A stretch of 64,000 nucleotides of DNA. It comes from Streptomyces sp. A0958. Lineage in GTDB: Bacteria > Actinomycetota > Actinomycetes > Streptomycetales > Streptomycetaceae. Position numbers and translations under genes: made by a program. Below are positions 17,802-26,304 of the stretch, piece after piece. Each line of letters starts with the position of its first letter. Positions within the stretch are counted from its first letter, which is position 1. The stretch spans positions 1 through 64,000 of the forward strand of contig NZ_SSBK01000001.1 of NCBI RefSeq assembly GCF_004795035.1, read 5' to 3'. Under the pieces are notes generated by a model. It was not told the origin of the DNA. It saw nothing but the letters and a program-made list of their open reading frames with translations, and made no database searches.

Positions 17802-17827
17802 CCAGGCACGATATGCCGTGCCTGGCC
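17802..17827 (-). promoter_or_regulatory. Perfect hairpin over the nucleotidyltransferase start
   Basis: GCCAGGCACG (17802-17811) and CGTGCCTGGC (17818-17827) with a 6-nt loop. It sits between the stop of the secreted-protein gene (17836) and the nucleotidyltransferase start, and could terminate the first or mask translation of the second. Confidence 0.5.
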
Positions 17828-17835
17828 CTTGTCGG

Positions 17836-18264
17836 TCAGCTGAACTGGGCGACACCCGAGGCGAACGACGTGTCACACACGGGGCGGGAGAAGCGGTGCG
17901 CCCGCGTCGGGCCGTACTGCTCGACGGCCGCCTTCCCCAGCGCCTTCGCGATCGACATGCAGTGCCGGGCGAGCGACGGCCGCCCCTCGACGGCACGCTG
18001 GAGTTCCGTCAGCGCGACACCGGGGTCCTTCTCCCGGAGCTCCACGAGGAGCCGGTCGCGCAGGATGTCCTGCGGGGCACGTGCCTTGACCTCCTTGGCG
18101 CCCTTGGCGTCGGAGACGGTACGAGCCGACGCGGCGAGCAGCTGCGAGTCGGAGTTACTGGCTGCCCACGGCACGGCGGTGACCGCGAGGGTCCCGGACA
18201 GGACCAGGACGACGGGCAGTACGAGAGCGAGAGTTCGGCCGATACGGCGCACGGAGTGGGTCAC
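17836..18264 (-). CDS. Secreted protein of unknown function
   Basis: 142 residues with an N-terminal signal peptide or anchor: basic start (MTHSVRRIGR) and a hydrophobic core (TLALVLPVVLVLSGTLAVTAV) that ends in an AxA-like site near residue 34. The mature part is mostly helical, with two cysteines (RHCMSIAKALG and RPVCDTSF) that could form a disulfide. No family is recognised. It lies upstream of the nucleotidyltransferase and downstream of msiK, all on the minus strand. Confidence 0.7.
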   Translation of the reverse strand: MTHSVRRIGRTLALVLPVVLVLSGTLAVTAVPWAASNSDSQLLAASARTVSDAKGAKEVKARAPQDILRDRLLVELREKDPGVALTELQRAVEGRPSLARHCMSIAKALGKAAVEQYGPTRAHRFSRPVCDTSFASGVAQFS

Positions 18265-18431
18265 GCAGCGAGCGTAGCGGGCGGTGATGGCATGGCGACA
18301 TTACGTCACTCTCGCGGGGGACGGTTCGAGTGGGTTTTTCGAATCGCGTGTTGACGAAGCGGAGTGAAATGACCGTTGTGCCGGGGATTTTGCCCTCGCC
18401 CGTTCAAACCCCCGACGCGCCTACGACGCGC

Positions 18432-18464
18432 GGTGGCCCCGCACGAAGATCGTGCGGGGCCACC
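18432..18464 (-). terminator. msiK terminator
   Basis: Perfect 15-bp stem (18432-18446 and 18450-18464) with a 3-nt loop, 17 bp downstream of the msiK stop. Confidence 0.85.
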
Positions 18465-18481
18465 GTACAGCGTGTGCGGGA

Positions 18482-19618
18482 TCAGGCGGTGAGGCGCTCA
18501 CCCGTCGACGTGGCGAAGACGTGCAGCTCGTCCGGGCGCGGCACGACGTGCAGCTTGGTGCCCTTCTCCGGGACGGCACGGCCGCCGACACGGACCACGA
18601 GGTCCTTGTGCTCGCCACCGACCTCGGCGGCACCGTAGACGAAGCCGTCGGCACCCAGCTCCTCGACCACGTTGACCGACACGGCCAGACCGGCCGGGGC
18701 CTCCGAGGAGTCCTTGGTGAGGGTCTTCGCGGCGGCGCCACCGTGCTCGACGATGTCGAAGTGCTCGGGGCGGATACCGACCGTGACGGTCGTGTCGCCG
18801 CGGTCGGCGGCAGCGGTCAGCGCCTCGCGGGAGACCGGGACGACGCTGTTGCCGAACTTCACGCCACCGTCGGTGATCGGGACCTCGATCAGGTTCATCG
18901 CGGGCGAGCCGATGAAGCCGGCCACGAAGAGGTTCGCCGGCTTGTCGTACATGTTGCGCGGCGAGTCGACCTGCTGGAGGAGACCGTCCTTGAGGACCGC
19001 GACACGGTCACCCATGGTCAGGGCCTCGACCTGGTCGTGCGTGACGTACACGGTCGTGATGCCCAGACGGCGCTGGAGCGAGGCGATCTGCGTACGGGTG
19101 GAGACACGGAGCTTGGCGTCGAGGTTCGACAGCGGCTCGTCCATGAGGAAGACCTGCGGCTCACGCACGATCGCACGGCCCATCGCCACACGCTGACGCT
19201 GACCACCGGAGAGCGCCTTCGGCTTCCGGTCCAGGTAGTCGACGAGGTCCAGCATCTTGGCGGCCTCTTCGACCTTCGCCCGGATGTCGGTCTTGTTCAC
19301 ACCGGCGATCTTGAGCGCGAAGCCCATGTTGTCCGCGACGGTCATGTGCGGGTAGAGCGCGTAGTTCTGGAACACCATGGCGATGTCCCGGTCCTTCGGC
19401 GGCAGGTGCGTGACGTCGCGGTCACCGATGCGGATCGCACCGCCGTTGACGTCCTCGAGACCCGCGAGCATGCGCAGCGAGGTGGACTTGCCACAACCGG
19501 AGGGGCCGACGAGGACGAGGAACTCACCGTCCGCGATGTCGATCTCGAGCTGGTCGACCGCGGGCTTCGTGGAGCCGGGGTAGACACGGGACGCCTTGTC
19601 GAACGTGACACTGGCCAT
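18482..19618 (-). CDS. msiK: Multiple-sugar ABC transporter ATPase MsiK
   Basis: A 378-residue ATPase that energises several sugar ABC importers (cellobiose, chitobiose, maltose and others). Walker A is GPSGCGKST near residue 39, the Q-loop is MVFQNYALYPHM, the signature LSGGQRQRVAMGRA, and Walker B VFLMDEPLSNLD; a C-terminal TOBE/MalK regulatory domain follows. The start MASVTFDKAS has GGAGGAGAAG upstream. It is monocistronic and bounded by a terminator. A dre-like site (19672-19687) upstream suggests DasR control. The solute-binding protein at 35646, which lacks neighbouring permeases and an ATPase, may rely on it. Confidence 0.95.
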   Translation of the reverse strand: MASVTFDKASRVYPGSTKPAVDQLEIDIADGEFLVLVGPSGCGKSTSLRMLAGLEDVNGGAIRIGDRDVTHLPPKDRDIAMVFQNYALYPHMTVADNMGFALKIAGVNKTDIRAKVEEAAKMLDLVDYLDRKPKALSGGQRQRVAMGRAIVREPQVFLMDEPLSNLDAKLRVSTRTQIASLQRRLGITTVYVTHDQVEALTMGDRVAVLKDGLLQQVDSPRNMYDKPANLFVAGFIGSPAMNLIEVPITDGGVKFGNSVVPVSREALTAAADRGDTTVTVGIRPEHFDIVEHGGAAAKTLTKDSSEAPAGLAVSVNVVEELGADGFVYGAAEVGGEHKDLVVRVGGRAVPEKGTKLHVVPRPDELHVFATSTGERLTA

Positions 19619-19671
19619 GCTGGTTCTTCTCCTCCACCGGCAGGTACGTGCCGGACGATCCGTCGTAAGGG

Positions 19672-19687
19672 AGTGGTCTGGTCCATC
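19672..19687. promoter_or_regulatory. dre-like DasR site upstream of msiK
   Basis: AGTGGTCTGGTCCATC matches about 12 of 16 positions of the known dre consensus ACTGGTCTAGACCACT. It lies 54 bp before the msiK start. DasR is the GntR-family aminosugar repressor of Streptomyces; direct control here is inferred. Confidence 0.5.
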
Positions 19688-19861
19688 GGAGTGAACCTGC
19701 AAGGACGCTACCTGGCGGTTTCGGATCTGTCAGTAGTTCTTGGGGGAGGAAAATCTTGCAGGTGGGCGGGGGATGGCGGGGGGGCCGGACTTCGTGGATG
19801 GGGGAGTGGGGCGCTGTGTAGAGTGAGGGCTCGCGCGCGTGGCTGGTTTGGCGTGCGCGTT

Positions 19862-19934
19862 GCCGCCTTAGCTCAGTTGGCAGAGCGGTTGCCTTGTAAG
19901 CTCCAGGTCGTCGGTTCGATTCCGACAGGCGGCT
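19862..19934 (+). tRNA. tRNA-Thr (anticodon TGT)
   Basis: A 73-nt cloverleaf: acceptor GCCGCCT/AGGCGGC, D stem GCTC/GAGC, anticodon loop CTTGTAA with TGT at 19895-19897, T arm GTCGG-TTCGATT-CCGAC, and discriminator T. CCA is not encoded. The anticodon stem GTTGC/GCTCC contains two adjacent mismatches (28-42 and 29-41), which is odd. An intrinsic terminator follows immediately. Confidence 0.93.
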
Positions 19935-19941
19935 CAAAACC

Positions 19942-19973
19942 CCAGGTCAGCGGCTCGCTGACCTGGTTTTTTT
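19942..19973 (+). terminator. Intrinsic terminator after tRNA-Thr
   Basis: CCAGGTCAGC (19942-19951) and GCTGACCTGG (19957-19966) with a 5-nt loop, followed by seven T's. The T-tract overlaps the stop codon of the convergent rhomboid-like gene. Confidence 0.92.
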
Positions 19974-20622
19974 ATGTCCCGCGTCGCGTCAGCGGGTAGC
20001 ACGCCAGACCGATCAGAGCCGCCGTGAGGTGGCCGATGTCCGTGAAGGTCGGGGTGGTGATCAGGGGGACGGTGTAGATGACCAGGACCGCGAAGAGGTA
20101 GGCGGGGCGCCAGGGGCGGGGGACGTAGTAGGTGAGGACCGCCACGACGCCGGCGAGGGCGTAGCTGACGCCGACGTCGAGGGTGTTGGCGGCGGACTGG
20201 GGGGCGTGGCCGTGGCGGATGGCCCAGGCGAGGATGCCTTCGCTGACGAGGGTGGCCAGCACGTGGGCGGTGGCGGCGACGGTGAGCCAGCGCAGGGTGC
20301 CGAGGCGGCGCTCGGCGGGGGCGTGGAAGACGGTGTAGAGGACGGCGTACGGGAGCCATTGGCCGCCGTCGATCCAGAAGGCGCTGCTGATGAGGACGCG
20401 GACGGGGTTCTGGGACAGTTCGTGGATGTTGGTGGAGCGCTGGCGGAGGAACTCCTCCTCGAAGGCCGGTGACATCTGGTGGACGATGACCGTGGTGACG
20501 AAGAGGGCGGTCAGCCAGACGTAGGTGCCGGGGGCGCTGCTGATCCAGGAGCCGGTGGCGCGGAGCCACGTGGCGGGGGTGGTGCGGGGCCGGGTGGGCG
20601 GGGCTGGGTGGCCGGTGGGCAT
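19972..20622 (-). CDS. Rhomboid-like integral membrane protein
   Basis: 216 residues with about six hydrophobic segments (YVWLTALFVTTVIVHQM, WLPYAVLYTVFHAPAER, GVSYALAGVVAVLTYYV, YLFAVLVIYTVPLITT). The topology and the short conserved motifs resemble rhomboid-like proteins, but the catalytic GxSG of active rhomboid proteases is not evident; GVSYALAG is the nearest match and lacks the pattern. It is probably inactive as a protease. Start MPTGHPAPP at 20622; it is divergent from the kinase-fold gene 33 bp away. Confidence 0.65.
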   Translation of the reverse strand: MPTGHPAPPTRPRTTPATWLRATGSWISSAPGTYVWLTALFVTTVIVHQMSPAFEEEFLRQRSTNIHELSQNPVRVLISSAFWIDGGQWLPYAVLYTVFHAPAERRLGTLRWLTVAATAHVLATLVSEGILAWAIRHGHAPQSAANTLDVGVSYALAGVVAVLTYYVPRPWRPAYLFAVLVIYTVPLITTPTFTDIGHLTAALIGLACYPLTRRGT

Positions 20623-20655
20623 AGCCGATTGACGCACGCTCCTACGATCGGGGGC

Positions 20656-21558
20656 GTGATCGACATCCCGGACGCGCTCGTCGCTACTCAGACCGCTTAC
20701 AACGGGGAGGCCGGGCGGGCGTTCCTCGCGGCGTTGCCGGGGATGGCGGCGGATTTCCTGGAGCGGTGGGGGCTGCGGCGGGACGGTGAGGCGATGTGCG
20801 GGGTGTGCGCGCTGGTCCTGCCGGTGGTGCGGGTGGGGGACGGGCGGCCGGCGGTGCTGAAGTTGCAGCCGGTGGATGCGGAGACGGTGGGGGAGCCGGT
20901 CGCGCTGCGGTTGTGGGGGGAGGCGTCGGCCGGGGCGGTGGGGTTGCTCCAGCACGATCCGGTGACGGGGACGATGTTGCTGGAGCGGCTGGACGGGAGT
21001 CGTTCGCCGGCGGGGATGGGGGATGCGGGCCGGGCGGTGCGGGTGATCGCCGAGTTGCTGGTGGGGCTGACGGCGGTGCGGCCCGGGGCGGGGTGCGGGC
21101 TTCGGGGGCTGGGGGAGGCGGTGGAGCGGATGATGGCTGCCGCGCCGGGGGTTGTGGAGGCCCTGGTTGACGAGGGCGAGCGGCGGTTGGTGCGGGACTG
21201 CGTGGCGGCGGTGCGTGAGGTGGCGGGGGAGCCGGGGGACCGGTTGCTGCACTGGGATCTGCACTTCGGCAATGTGCTGGCGGGCCCGGGCGGGCGGTGG
21301 GTGGCGATTGATCCGAAGCCGTTGGTGGGGGATGCGGGGTTCGAGTTGCTGCCCGCGTTGTGGAATCGGTTCGACGCGGATGCGGTGGGGTCGCGGTTCG
21401 ATGCGATGACCGGGGTGCTGGGGCTGGACCGGGGGCGGGCGGCGGCGTGGACGCTGGGGCGGGTGTTGCAGAACGCGTGCTGGACCGTCGAGGGCGGTGA
21501 GCGGCGGCTGGTGCCGGAGCACGCGGAGATCGCCCGGGTGCTGCTGGGCCGGGGGTAG
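20656..21558 (+). CDS. Aminoglycoside phosphotransferase-family kinase
   Basis: A 300-residue protein of the APH/streptomycin-6-kinase fold. The Brenner-type catalytic loop is LLHWDLHFGNVLAG (catalytic Asp) and the metal-binding Asp is in AIDPKPLVGD. Chromosomal members often phosphorylate streptomycin-like or unrelated small substrates. Start at GTG 20656; an upstream open frame to 20479 is a shadow of the rhomboid-like gene. The gene is very G-rich on the coding strand. It is divergent from the rhomboid-like gene and followed by a GNAT gene, so a detoxification pair is possible. The substrate is unknown. Confidence 0.82.
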   Translation: MIDIPDALVATQTAYNGEAGRAFLAALPGMAADFLERWGLRRDGEAMCGVCALVLPVVRVGDGRPAVLKLQPVDAETVGEPVALRLWGEASAGAVGLLQHDPVTGTMLLERLDGSRSPAGMGDAGRAVRVIAELLVGLTAVRPGAGCGLRGLGEAVERMMAAAPGVVEALVDEGERRLVRDCVAAVREVAGEPGDRLLHWDLHFGNVLAGPGGRWVAIDPKPLVGDAGFELLPALWNRFDADAVGSRFDAMTGVLGLDRGRAAAWTLGRVLQNACWTVEGGERRLVPEHAEIARVLLGRG

Positions 21559-21597
21559 GGGGGCGGGCGGTGGCCGGGTGCTGTTTACGCTGCCCTC

Positions 21598-22080
21598 ATG
21601 ATTCGTACTGCTACTGCCGCCGATGTCCCTGTGCTGCACGCGATGGTGCGTGAGCTGGCCGATTACGAGAAGTTGTTGCACGAGGCCCGTGCGACCGAGG
21701 AGCAGTTGCGCGAGGCGCTGTTCGGGGAGCGGCCGGCCGTGTTCGCGCACATCGCGGAGTCGGACGAGGACGGCGGGGTGGTGGGCTTCGCGCTGTGGTT
21801 CCTGAACTTCTCCACGTGGCGCGGGACGCACGGGATCTACCTGGAGGACCTGTACGTGCGTCCGGAGCGGCGTGGTGGCGGGCACGGGAAGGCGCTGTTG
21901 ACGGAGTTGGCGCGGATCTGTGTGGAGCGGGGTTACGGGCGCCTGGAGTGGTCGGTGCTGAACTGGAACGCCCCGTCGATCGCGTTCTACGAGTCGCTGG
22001 GTGCGCGCCCGCAGGACGAGTGGACGGTGTACCGGCTGACGGACGGGGCGTTGGCGGAGCTGGGTGGGGCGGGGGCCTGA
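21598..22080 (+). CDS. GNAT-family N-acetyltransferase
   Basis: 160 residues. The GNAT fold shows the acetyl-CoA loop RPERRGGGHGKALL (R-x2-G-x-G/A type) near residue 90, preceded by the strand YLEDLYV and followed by ERGYGRLEWSVLNWNAPSIAFYESLGA. The pattern resembles the diamine N-acetyltransferase (SSAT-like) subgroup. It acetylates a small amine. It follows the kinase-fold gene by 39 bp on the same strand. Confidence 0.87.
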   Translation: MIRTATAADVPVLHAMVRELADYEKLLHEARATEEQLREALFGERPAVFAHIAESDEDGGVVGFALWFLNFSTWRGTHGIYLEDLYVRPERRGGGHGKALLTELARICVERGYGRLEWSVLNWNAPSIAFYESLGARPQDEWTVYRLTDGALAELGGAGA

Positions 22081-22138
22081 CCGCGCCGGGGATGCGGGCC
22101 CCCGGGGCGTTGTCAGTGGGGTGCGTCACGATGGGGGC

Positions 22139-22819
22139 ATGGTGCGCAGTGGTGGTCGGAGTGGTGGCGGGATCGCGGTGGCGCGGCGGCCCGAGGTGCG
22201 GCTGCCGCCGCTGACCGAGTTCGAGGGGGGCGGGCTCGAACCGGACGGGGATTACGACGGGGTGCGGTTCGGGTCCGTCGACCTGGCGGACGAGTCGGGC
22301 CCGGGTGCGCGGTTCATGGACTGTGCGCTGGAGGGCTGCTCCCTGGACCGTACGGAGCTGGGCCGGGCACGGTTCATCGACTCGGTGCTCACGGGGGTGC
22401 GGGGGGTGGGGACCGATCTGGCGTCGGCGTCGCTGCGGGACGTGGAGGTGGTGGACGCGCGCCTGGGCGGGGTGCAGTTGCACGGGGCGGTGCTGGAGAG
22501 GGTGCTGGTGCGGGGCGGGAAGATCGATTACCTGAACCTGCGGAAGGCCCGGCTGAAGGATGTGGTGTTCGAGGGCTGTGTGCTCGCGGAGCCGGATTTC
22601 GGGGGCGCGCAGCTGACCCGGGTGGAGTTCCGGGACTGTGTGCTGAAGCGGGCGGACTTCAGTGCGGTGCGGATGGAGGCGGTGGATCTGCGGGCGGTCG
22701 CGGAGCTGGACATCGCGCGGGGTGTGGAGCGGCTGGCGGGTGCGGTGATCAGTCCGGCGCAGCTGATGGAGCTGGCTCCGGCGTTCGCGGCGCAGATCGG
22801 GGTGCGGGTGGAGGCGTGA
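22139..22819 (+). CDS. Pentapeptide-repeat protein
   Basis: 226 residues from the ATG at 22139. The central region (about 45-190) has tandem five-residue repeats of the A(D/N)LxX kind with hydrophobic centre residues (FGSVDLADES, ARFMDCALEGCSLDR, ARLKDVVFEGCVLAEPDF), which form a right-handed quadrilateral beta helix. Function is not assigned; some family members protect DNA gyrase. It is the last gene of a plus-strand run begun by the kinase-fold gene. Confidence 0.85.
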   Translation: MVRSGGRSGGGIAVARRPEVRLPPLTEFEGGGLEPDGDYDGVRFGSVDLADESGPGARFMDCALEGCSLDRTELGRARFIDSVLTGVRGVGTDLASASLRDVEVVDARLGGVQLHGAVLERVLVRGGKIDYLNLRKARLKDVVFEGCVLAEPDFGGAQLTRVEFRDCVLKRADFSAVRMEAVDLRAVAELDIARGVERLAGAVISPAQLMELAPAFAAQIGVRVEA

Positions 22820-22870
22820 GGGGCCACCGCCTCGGGGTGATTCAGAGGCGGGGGAGCCGGGGGCGCCATT

Positions 22871-23368
22871 TCAGAGGCGGGGGAAGCGGGCCTGGATGTC
22901 CCAGATGGCCGGGTTGTCGGCGAGGCCTTCGTGCATGTCGGCGAGGTCGGCGATCAGGTCGTGCAGGAAGTCGCGGGCTTCGCGGCGAAGGAGGGAGTGG
23001 CTGAAGGTGAGGGGTGCTTCTTCGGGGGGCATCCAGTCGGCTTCGATGTCGACCCAGCCGAAGCGGCGTTCGAAGAGCATGCGGTCGGAGGACTCGGTGA
23101 AGTCGAGTTCGGCGAACTGGCGGCGGTGCGAGCGGTTGCCGCGAGGGTCCTGGTCGATCTGTTCGACGATGTCGCACAGGGCCCAGGCGAAGTCGAGCAC
23201 CGGCACCCATCCCCAGGCTGTGGATACTTCGCGGTCCTCTTTGGTGTCCGCGAGGTAGACGTCCCCGGAGAACAGGTCGTGGCGCAGGGCGCGGACGTCC
23301 GCCCGGCGGTAGTCGGTCTGCGGGGGGTCGGGGAAGCGGCGGGAGAGGGAGTAGCCGATGTCGAGCAC
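22871..23368 (-). CDS. Conserved hypothetical protein
   Basis: A 165-residue acidic soluble protein starting with GTG at 23368 (MLDIGYSLSRRFPD). It is rich in Trp and Asp (GWVPVLDFAWALCDIVEQID, then GWVDIEADWMPPEEAPL). There is no signal peptide, membrane segment or recognised motif. It is convergent with the pentapeptide-repeat gene and divergent from the peptidase gene. I do not recognise the family. Confidence 0.65.
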   Translation of the reverse strand: MLDIGYSLSRRFPDPPQTDYRRADVRALRHDLFSGDVYLADTKEDREVSTAWGWVPVLDFAWALCDIVEQIDQDPRGNRSHRRQFAELDFTESSDRMLFERRFGWVDIEADWMPPEEAPLTFSHSLLRREARDFLHDLIADLADMHEGLADNPAIWDIQARFPRL

Positions 23369-23496
23369 GGTTCGATGGTGTCATGCCCGGCGTGTCGGCC
23401 CGGCATCAGCGGCCGGGGGCGGGTCCGGGGTGAGGGTGAGAGCGTGCGGCGGCCACAGGGCTCGGAATCCGACATTCCGCACATAGGATCATCGGT

Positions 23497-25011
23497 GTGG
23501 ATCAACGAACCCCGGCACGCGGCACGTCCCGCACCTCCCGGACGGCCGGAACGGCCCGCGTCCCCCGGACGGCCAGCACGTCCCGTACCCCTCGGACGGC
23601 CGTAACGCCCCGCACCTCGCGAAGGTCGGGCGGCGCGGCTGTCGTGCTGCTCGCCCTCGCCCTCCTCGCGCCCGCCTGTTCCGGCGGGGTGGCTGGGAAG
23701 CCGGGTGCGTCCGGGGTGCGTGACCCGTACTTCCCGAAGCTGGGCAACGGCGGCTACGACGTGACGCATTACGCCGTCACGCTGGACGTGGACCCGGACG
23801 AGCAGCGGTTGCGCGGGAGCGTGGAGATCACCGCGCGGGCCACCCAGGACCTCAGCTCGTTCAACCTGGACCTGGCCGGGCTGACCGTGGACTCGGCGAC
23901 GGTGGAGGGGCGTCCGGCCGCCGTCAACCGGGCGGGCGACGAGCTGACGCTGCGCACGGACGCGAAGGTCGAGGACCGGCTGCGCCGGGGCGAGACGTTC
24001 CGTGCCGTCGTGCGCTACTCCGGCTCCCCGAAGACGATCACCGATCCGGACGAGTCCGAGGAGGGCTGGCTGCCGACCGACGACGGTGCGCTCGCGCTCG
24101 GTGAGCCGACCGGTTCGATGGCCTGGTTCCCGGGCAACCACCACCCGAGCGACAAGGCCGCGTACGACCTGACGGTCACCGTTCCGAAGGGGCTGACGGC
24201 GGTTTCCAACGGGGTGTTGGCCGGGCCGCCGACGACGGAGAAGGGCCGTACCACCTTCCGCTGGCACACGGCCGAGCCGATGGCGAGCTATCTCGCGACG
24301 CTGGCCGTGGGGCGGTTCGACACGAAGACGTCGACGATGGCGGGCGGCATCACGGTGTTCACCGCCGTGGACCCGGAGGTGGCGAAGGCCAGCGCGCGGA
24401 CGGTCGCCCGGGTGCCGGAGGTGGTGGCGTGGGAGGCGGAGCACTTCGGGCCGTACCCGTTCTCGGCGACGGGCGCGATCGTGGAACGCGAGCAAGATGC
24501 CGGGTACGCGCTGGAGACGCAGAACCGGCCGGTCTTCCCCGGCCCGCCGGGCATGGAGACGCTCGTCCACGAGATGGCGCACCAGTGGTTCGGTGATTCG
24601 GTGACGCCGGAGAGCTGGCGCGACATGTGGCTGAACGAGGGGCCGGCGACGTACGCGGAGTGGCTGTGGGCGGAGGAGAAGGAGGACACCCCGGCCGATG
24701 AGTCGTTCGACGACGCCTACGAGGACGAGGACAACTGGGCGTTCCCGCCCGCCGATCCGCCGTCCGCCGCGGACATCTCGGAGCAGCCGGTGTACGGGCG
24801 CGGGGCGATGGTCATCCACAAGATCCGTGAGGCGGTGGACGACGACGAGGAGTTCTTCGCGCTGCTGAAGGGCTGGACGAAGGCGCACCGGCACGGCAAC
24901 GCGTCGACGGCGGACTTCACCGCGTACGTGGAGGAGGAGACCGGGCAGGACCTGTCGGGGCTGTGGAAGGCGTGGCTGTACGGCAGGAGCCGGCCTGCCG
25001 CGGACGGCTGA
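23497..25011 (+). CDS. M1-family metallopeptidase lipoprotein
   Basis: A 504-residue secreted zinc aminopeptidase. The GAMEN-like substrate loop appears as YALETQN, zinc motif HEMAHQW at residues 358-364 (HExxH) and the third ligand Glu in LNEGPATYAEW. The N-terminus is unusual: GTG start, then about 45 residues dominated by Ser/Thr-Arg-Thr repeats, before a hydrophobic core and the lipobox LAPAC. It is shorter than full-size M1 enzymes, as is common for Streptomyces secreted members, and lacks the C-terminal helical domain. It is probably extracellular and membrane-tethered. Confidence 0.9.
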   Translation: MDQRTPARGTSRTSRTAGTARVPRTASTSRTPRTAVTPRTSRRSGGAAVVLLALALLAPACSGGVAGKPGASGVRDPYFPKLGNGGYDVTHYAVTLDVDPDEQRLRGSVEITARATQDLSSFNLDLAGLTVDSATVEGRPAAVNRAGDELTLRTDAKVEDRLRRGETFRAVVRYSGSPKTITDPDESEEGWLPTDDGALALGEPTGSMAWFPGNHHPSDKAAYDLTVTVPKGLTAVSNGVLAGPPTTEKGRTTFRWHTAEPMASYLATLAVGRFDTKTSTMAGGITVFTAVDPEVAKASARTVARVPEVVAWEAEHFGPYPFSATGAIVEREQDAGYALETQNRPVFPGPPGMETLVHEMAHQWFGDSVTPESWRDMWLNEGPATYAEWLWAEEKEDTPADESFDDAYEDEDNWAFPPADPPSAADISEQPVYGRGAMVIHKIREAVDDDEEFFALLKGWTKAHRHGNASTADFTAYVEEETGQDLSGLWKAWLYGRSRPAADG

Positions 25012-25092
25012 CCGGCTCCTGGGGCGAGGCGCGTTACTTCACGTCGACGCCGTTCCAGGCGGCGTCGACGGCCTCCAGTGGCGTACGGAGCG

Positions 25093-25668
25093 TCAGAGGT
25101 TGACGCCGAAGTCCTGCGCGATGCCGTGCAGGCCGGAGGCGTAACCCTGGCCCACGGCGCGGAACTTCCACTCGGCGCCGTTGCGGTACAGCTCGCCGAA
25201 GACCATGGCGGTCTCGGTGGCGGCGTCCTCGCTCAGGTCGTAGCGCGCGATCTCCGAGCCGCCGGCCTGGTTCAGGATGCGGATGTAGGCGTTGCGCACC
25301 TGGCCGAAGTTCTGGCTGCGGGTCTCGGCGTCGTAGATGGAGACCGGGAAGACGATCTTGTCGACGTCGGCCGGCAGACCCGCCAGGTTGACGTTGATCT
25401 GCTCGTCGTCGCCCTCGCCCTCACCCGTGACGTTGTCACCGGTGTGCACGATGGTCTGGTCCGGCGTCGACTTGTTGTTGAAGAAGACGAAGTGGGCGTC
25501 CGAGTAGACCTTGCCCTCCGCGTTGACCGCGATGGCCGAGGCGTCGAGGTCGAAGTCCGTGCCGGTGGTGGTACGGACGTCCCAGCCGAGGCCGACCGTG
25601 ACGGCGGTGAGGCCGGGGGCCTCCTTGGTGAGGGAGACGTTGCCGCCCTTGGACAGGCTTACTGCCAT
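25093..25668 (-). CDS. TerD-family protein
   Basis: A 191-residue tellurium-resistance/stress protein of the TerD/TerZ/CABP type. The start [20 protein letters not shown] and the acidic calcium-binding loops ([33 protein letters not shown]) are characteristic. It binds Ca2+ and acts in stress or development. No other ter genes are adjacent. GGGACTTCC before the ATG provides a moderate ribosome-binding site. Confidence 0.93.
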   Translation of the reverse strand: MAVSLSKGGNVSLTKEAPGLTAVTVGLGWDVRTTTGTDFDLDASAIAVNAEGKVYSDAHFVFFNNKSTPDQTIVHTGDNVTGEGEGDDEQINVNLAGLPADVDKIVFPVSIYDAETRSQNFGQVRNAYIRILNQAGGSEIARYDLSEDAATETAMVFGELYRNGAEWKFRAVGQGYASGLHGIAQDFGVNL

Positions 25669-25839
25669 GGGAAGTCCCTTTCATCTTCGGGTGCGGGCTT
25701 CGTGCCATCACGAAGCTACCGTCACCGTTCATAACGCCGACAGGGGACCGGGAGGTTCCGTCCGCCTTTACTTTCTTTGCCGAAAGGGGGTTCGGGTCGC
25801 GGCAAAAAGAGGTGACGAACACCCGCGGGGACGGGGAAC

Positions 25840-26274
25840 ATGGGTGTCATGTCCGGGCCCTATGTCATCCGCGGCTCGGTCTCCCTGCCGGAGGCCGAGC
25901 TCATGTGGCGTTTCTCGCGGTCCTCCGGGCCCGGCGGGCAGCACGTCAACACCAGCGACTCCCAGGTGGAGCTGCGCTTCGACCTCGCGGCCACCGAGGC
26001 GCTGCCCGAGGTGTGGAAGGAACGCGCCCTCGACCGCCTGGCCGGCCGGCTGACCGACGGCGTGATCTCGGTCCGGTCATCGGAGCACCGCTCCCAGTGG
26101 CGCAACCGCGAGACGGCCGTCGTACGGCTCACCGCCCTGCTGGCGGAGGCCACCGCCCCGCCCCCCAAACCGCGCGTGAAGCGCAAGGTGCCCCGCGGCA
26201 TCAACGAGCGGCGGCTGCGCGAGAAGAAGCAGCGCGGCGACACCAAGCGCGGCCGCTCGGGCCGCGACTGGTAG
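25840..26274 (+). CDS. arfB: Alternative ribosome-rescue factor / peptidyl-tRNA hydrolase ArfB
   Basis: 144 residues. The release-factor catalytic motif GGQ lies at residues 32-34 (SSGPGGQHVNTSDSQVELRFD), followed by the compact domain. A basic C-terminal tail (RVKRKVPRGINERRLREKKQRGDTK) inserts in the empty mRNA channel of stalled ribosomes. Two close ATGs (25840 and 25849) are possible. It is convergent with the flavin reductase gene. Confidence 0.93.
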   Translation: MGVMSGPYVIRGSVSLPEAELMWRFSRSSGPGGQHVNTSDSQVELRFDLAATEALPEVWKERALDRLAGRLTDGVISVRSSEHRSQWRNRETAVVRLTALLAEATAPPPKPRVKRKVPRGINERRLREKKQRGDTKRGRSGRDW

Positions 26275-26304
26275 GCAACAGTCGGGAACCCCCGAAGGGC
26301 GCGG

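Noticed and set aside
19862..19973. Integration site at tRNA-Thr
   Set aside because: No integrase, no duplicated tRNA 3' end and no phage or plasmid genes nearby; the hairpin is a terminator.
22954..24894. A 646-codon minus-strand frame over the M1 peptidase gene
   Set aside because: Shadow of a gene with HExxH and a lipobox; no motif of its own.
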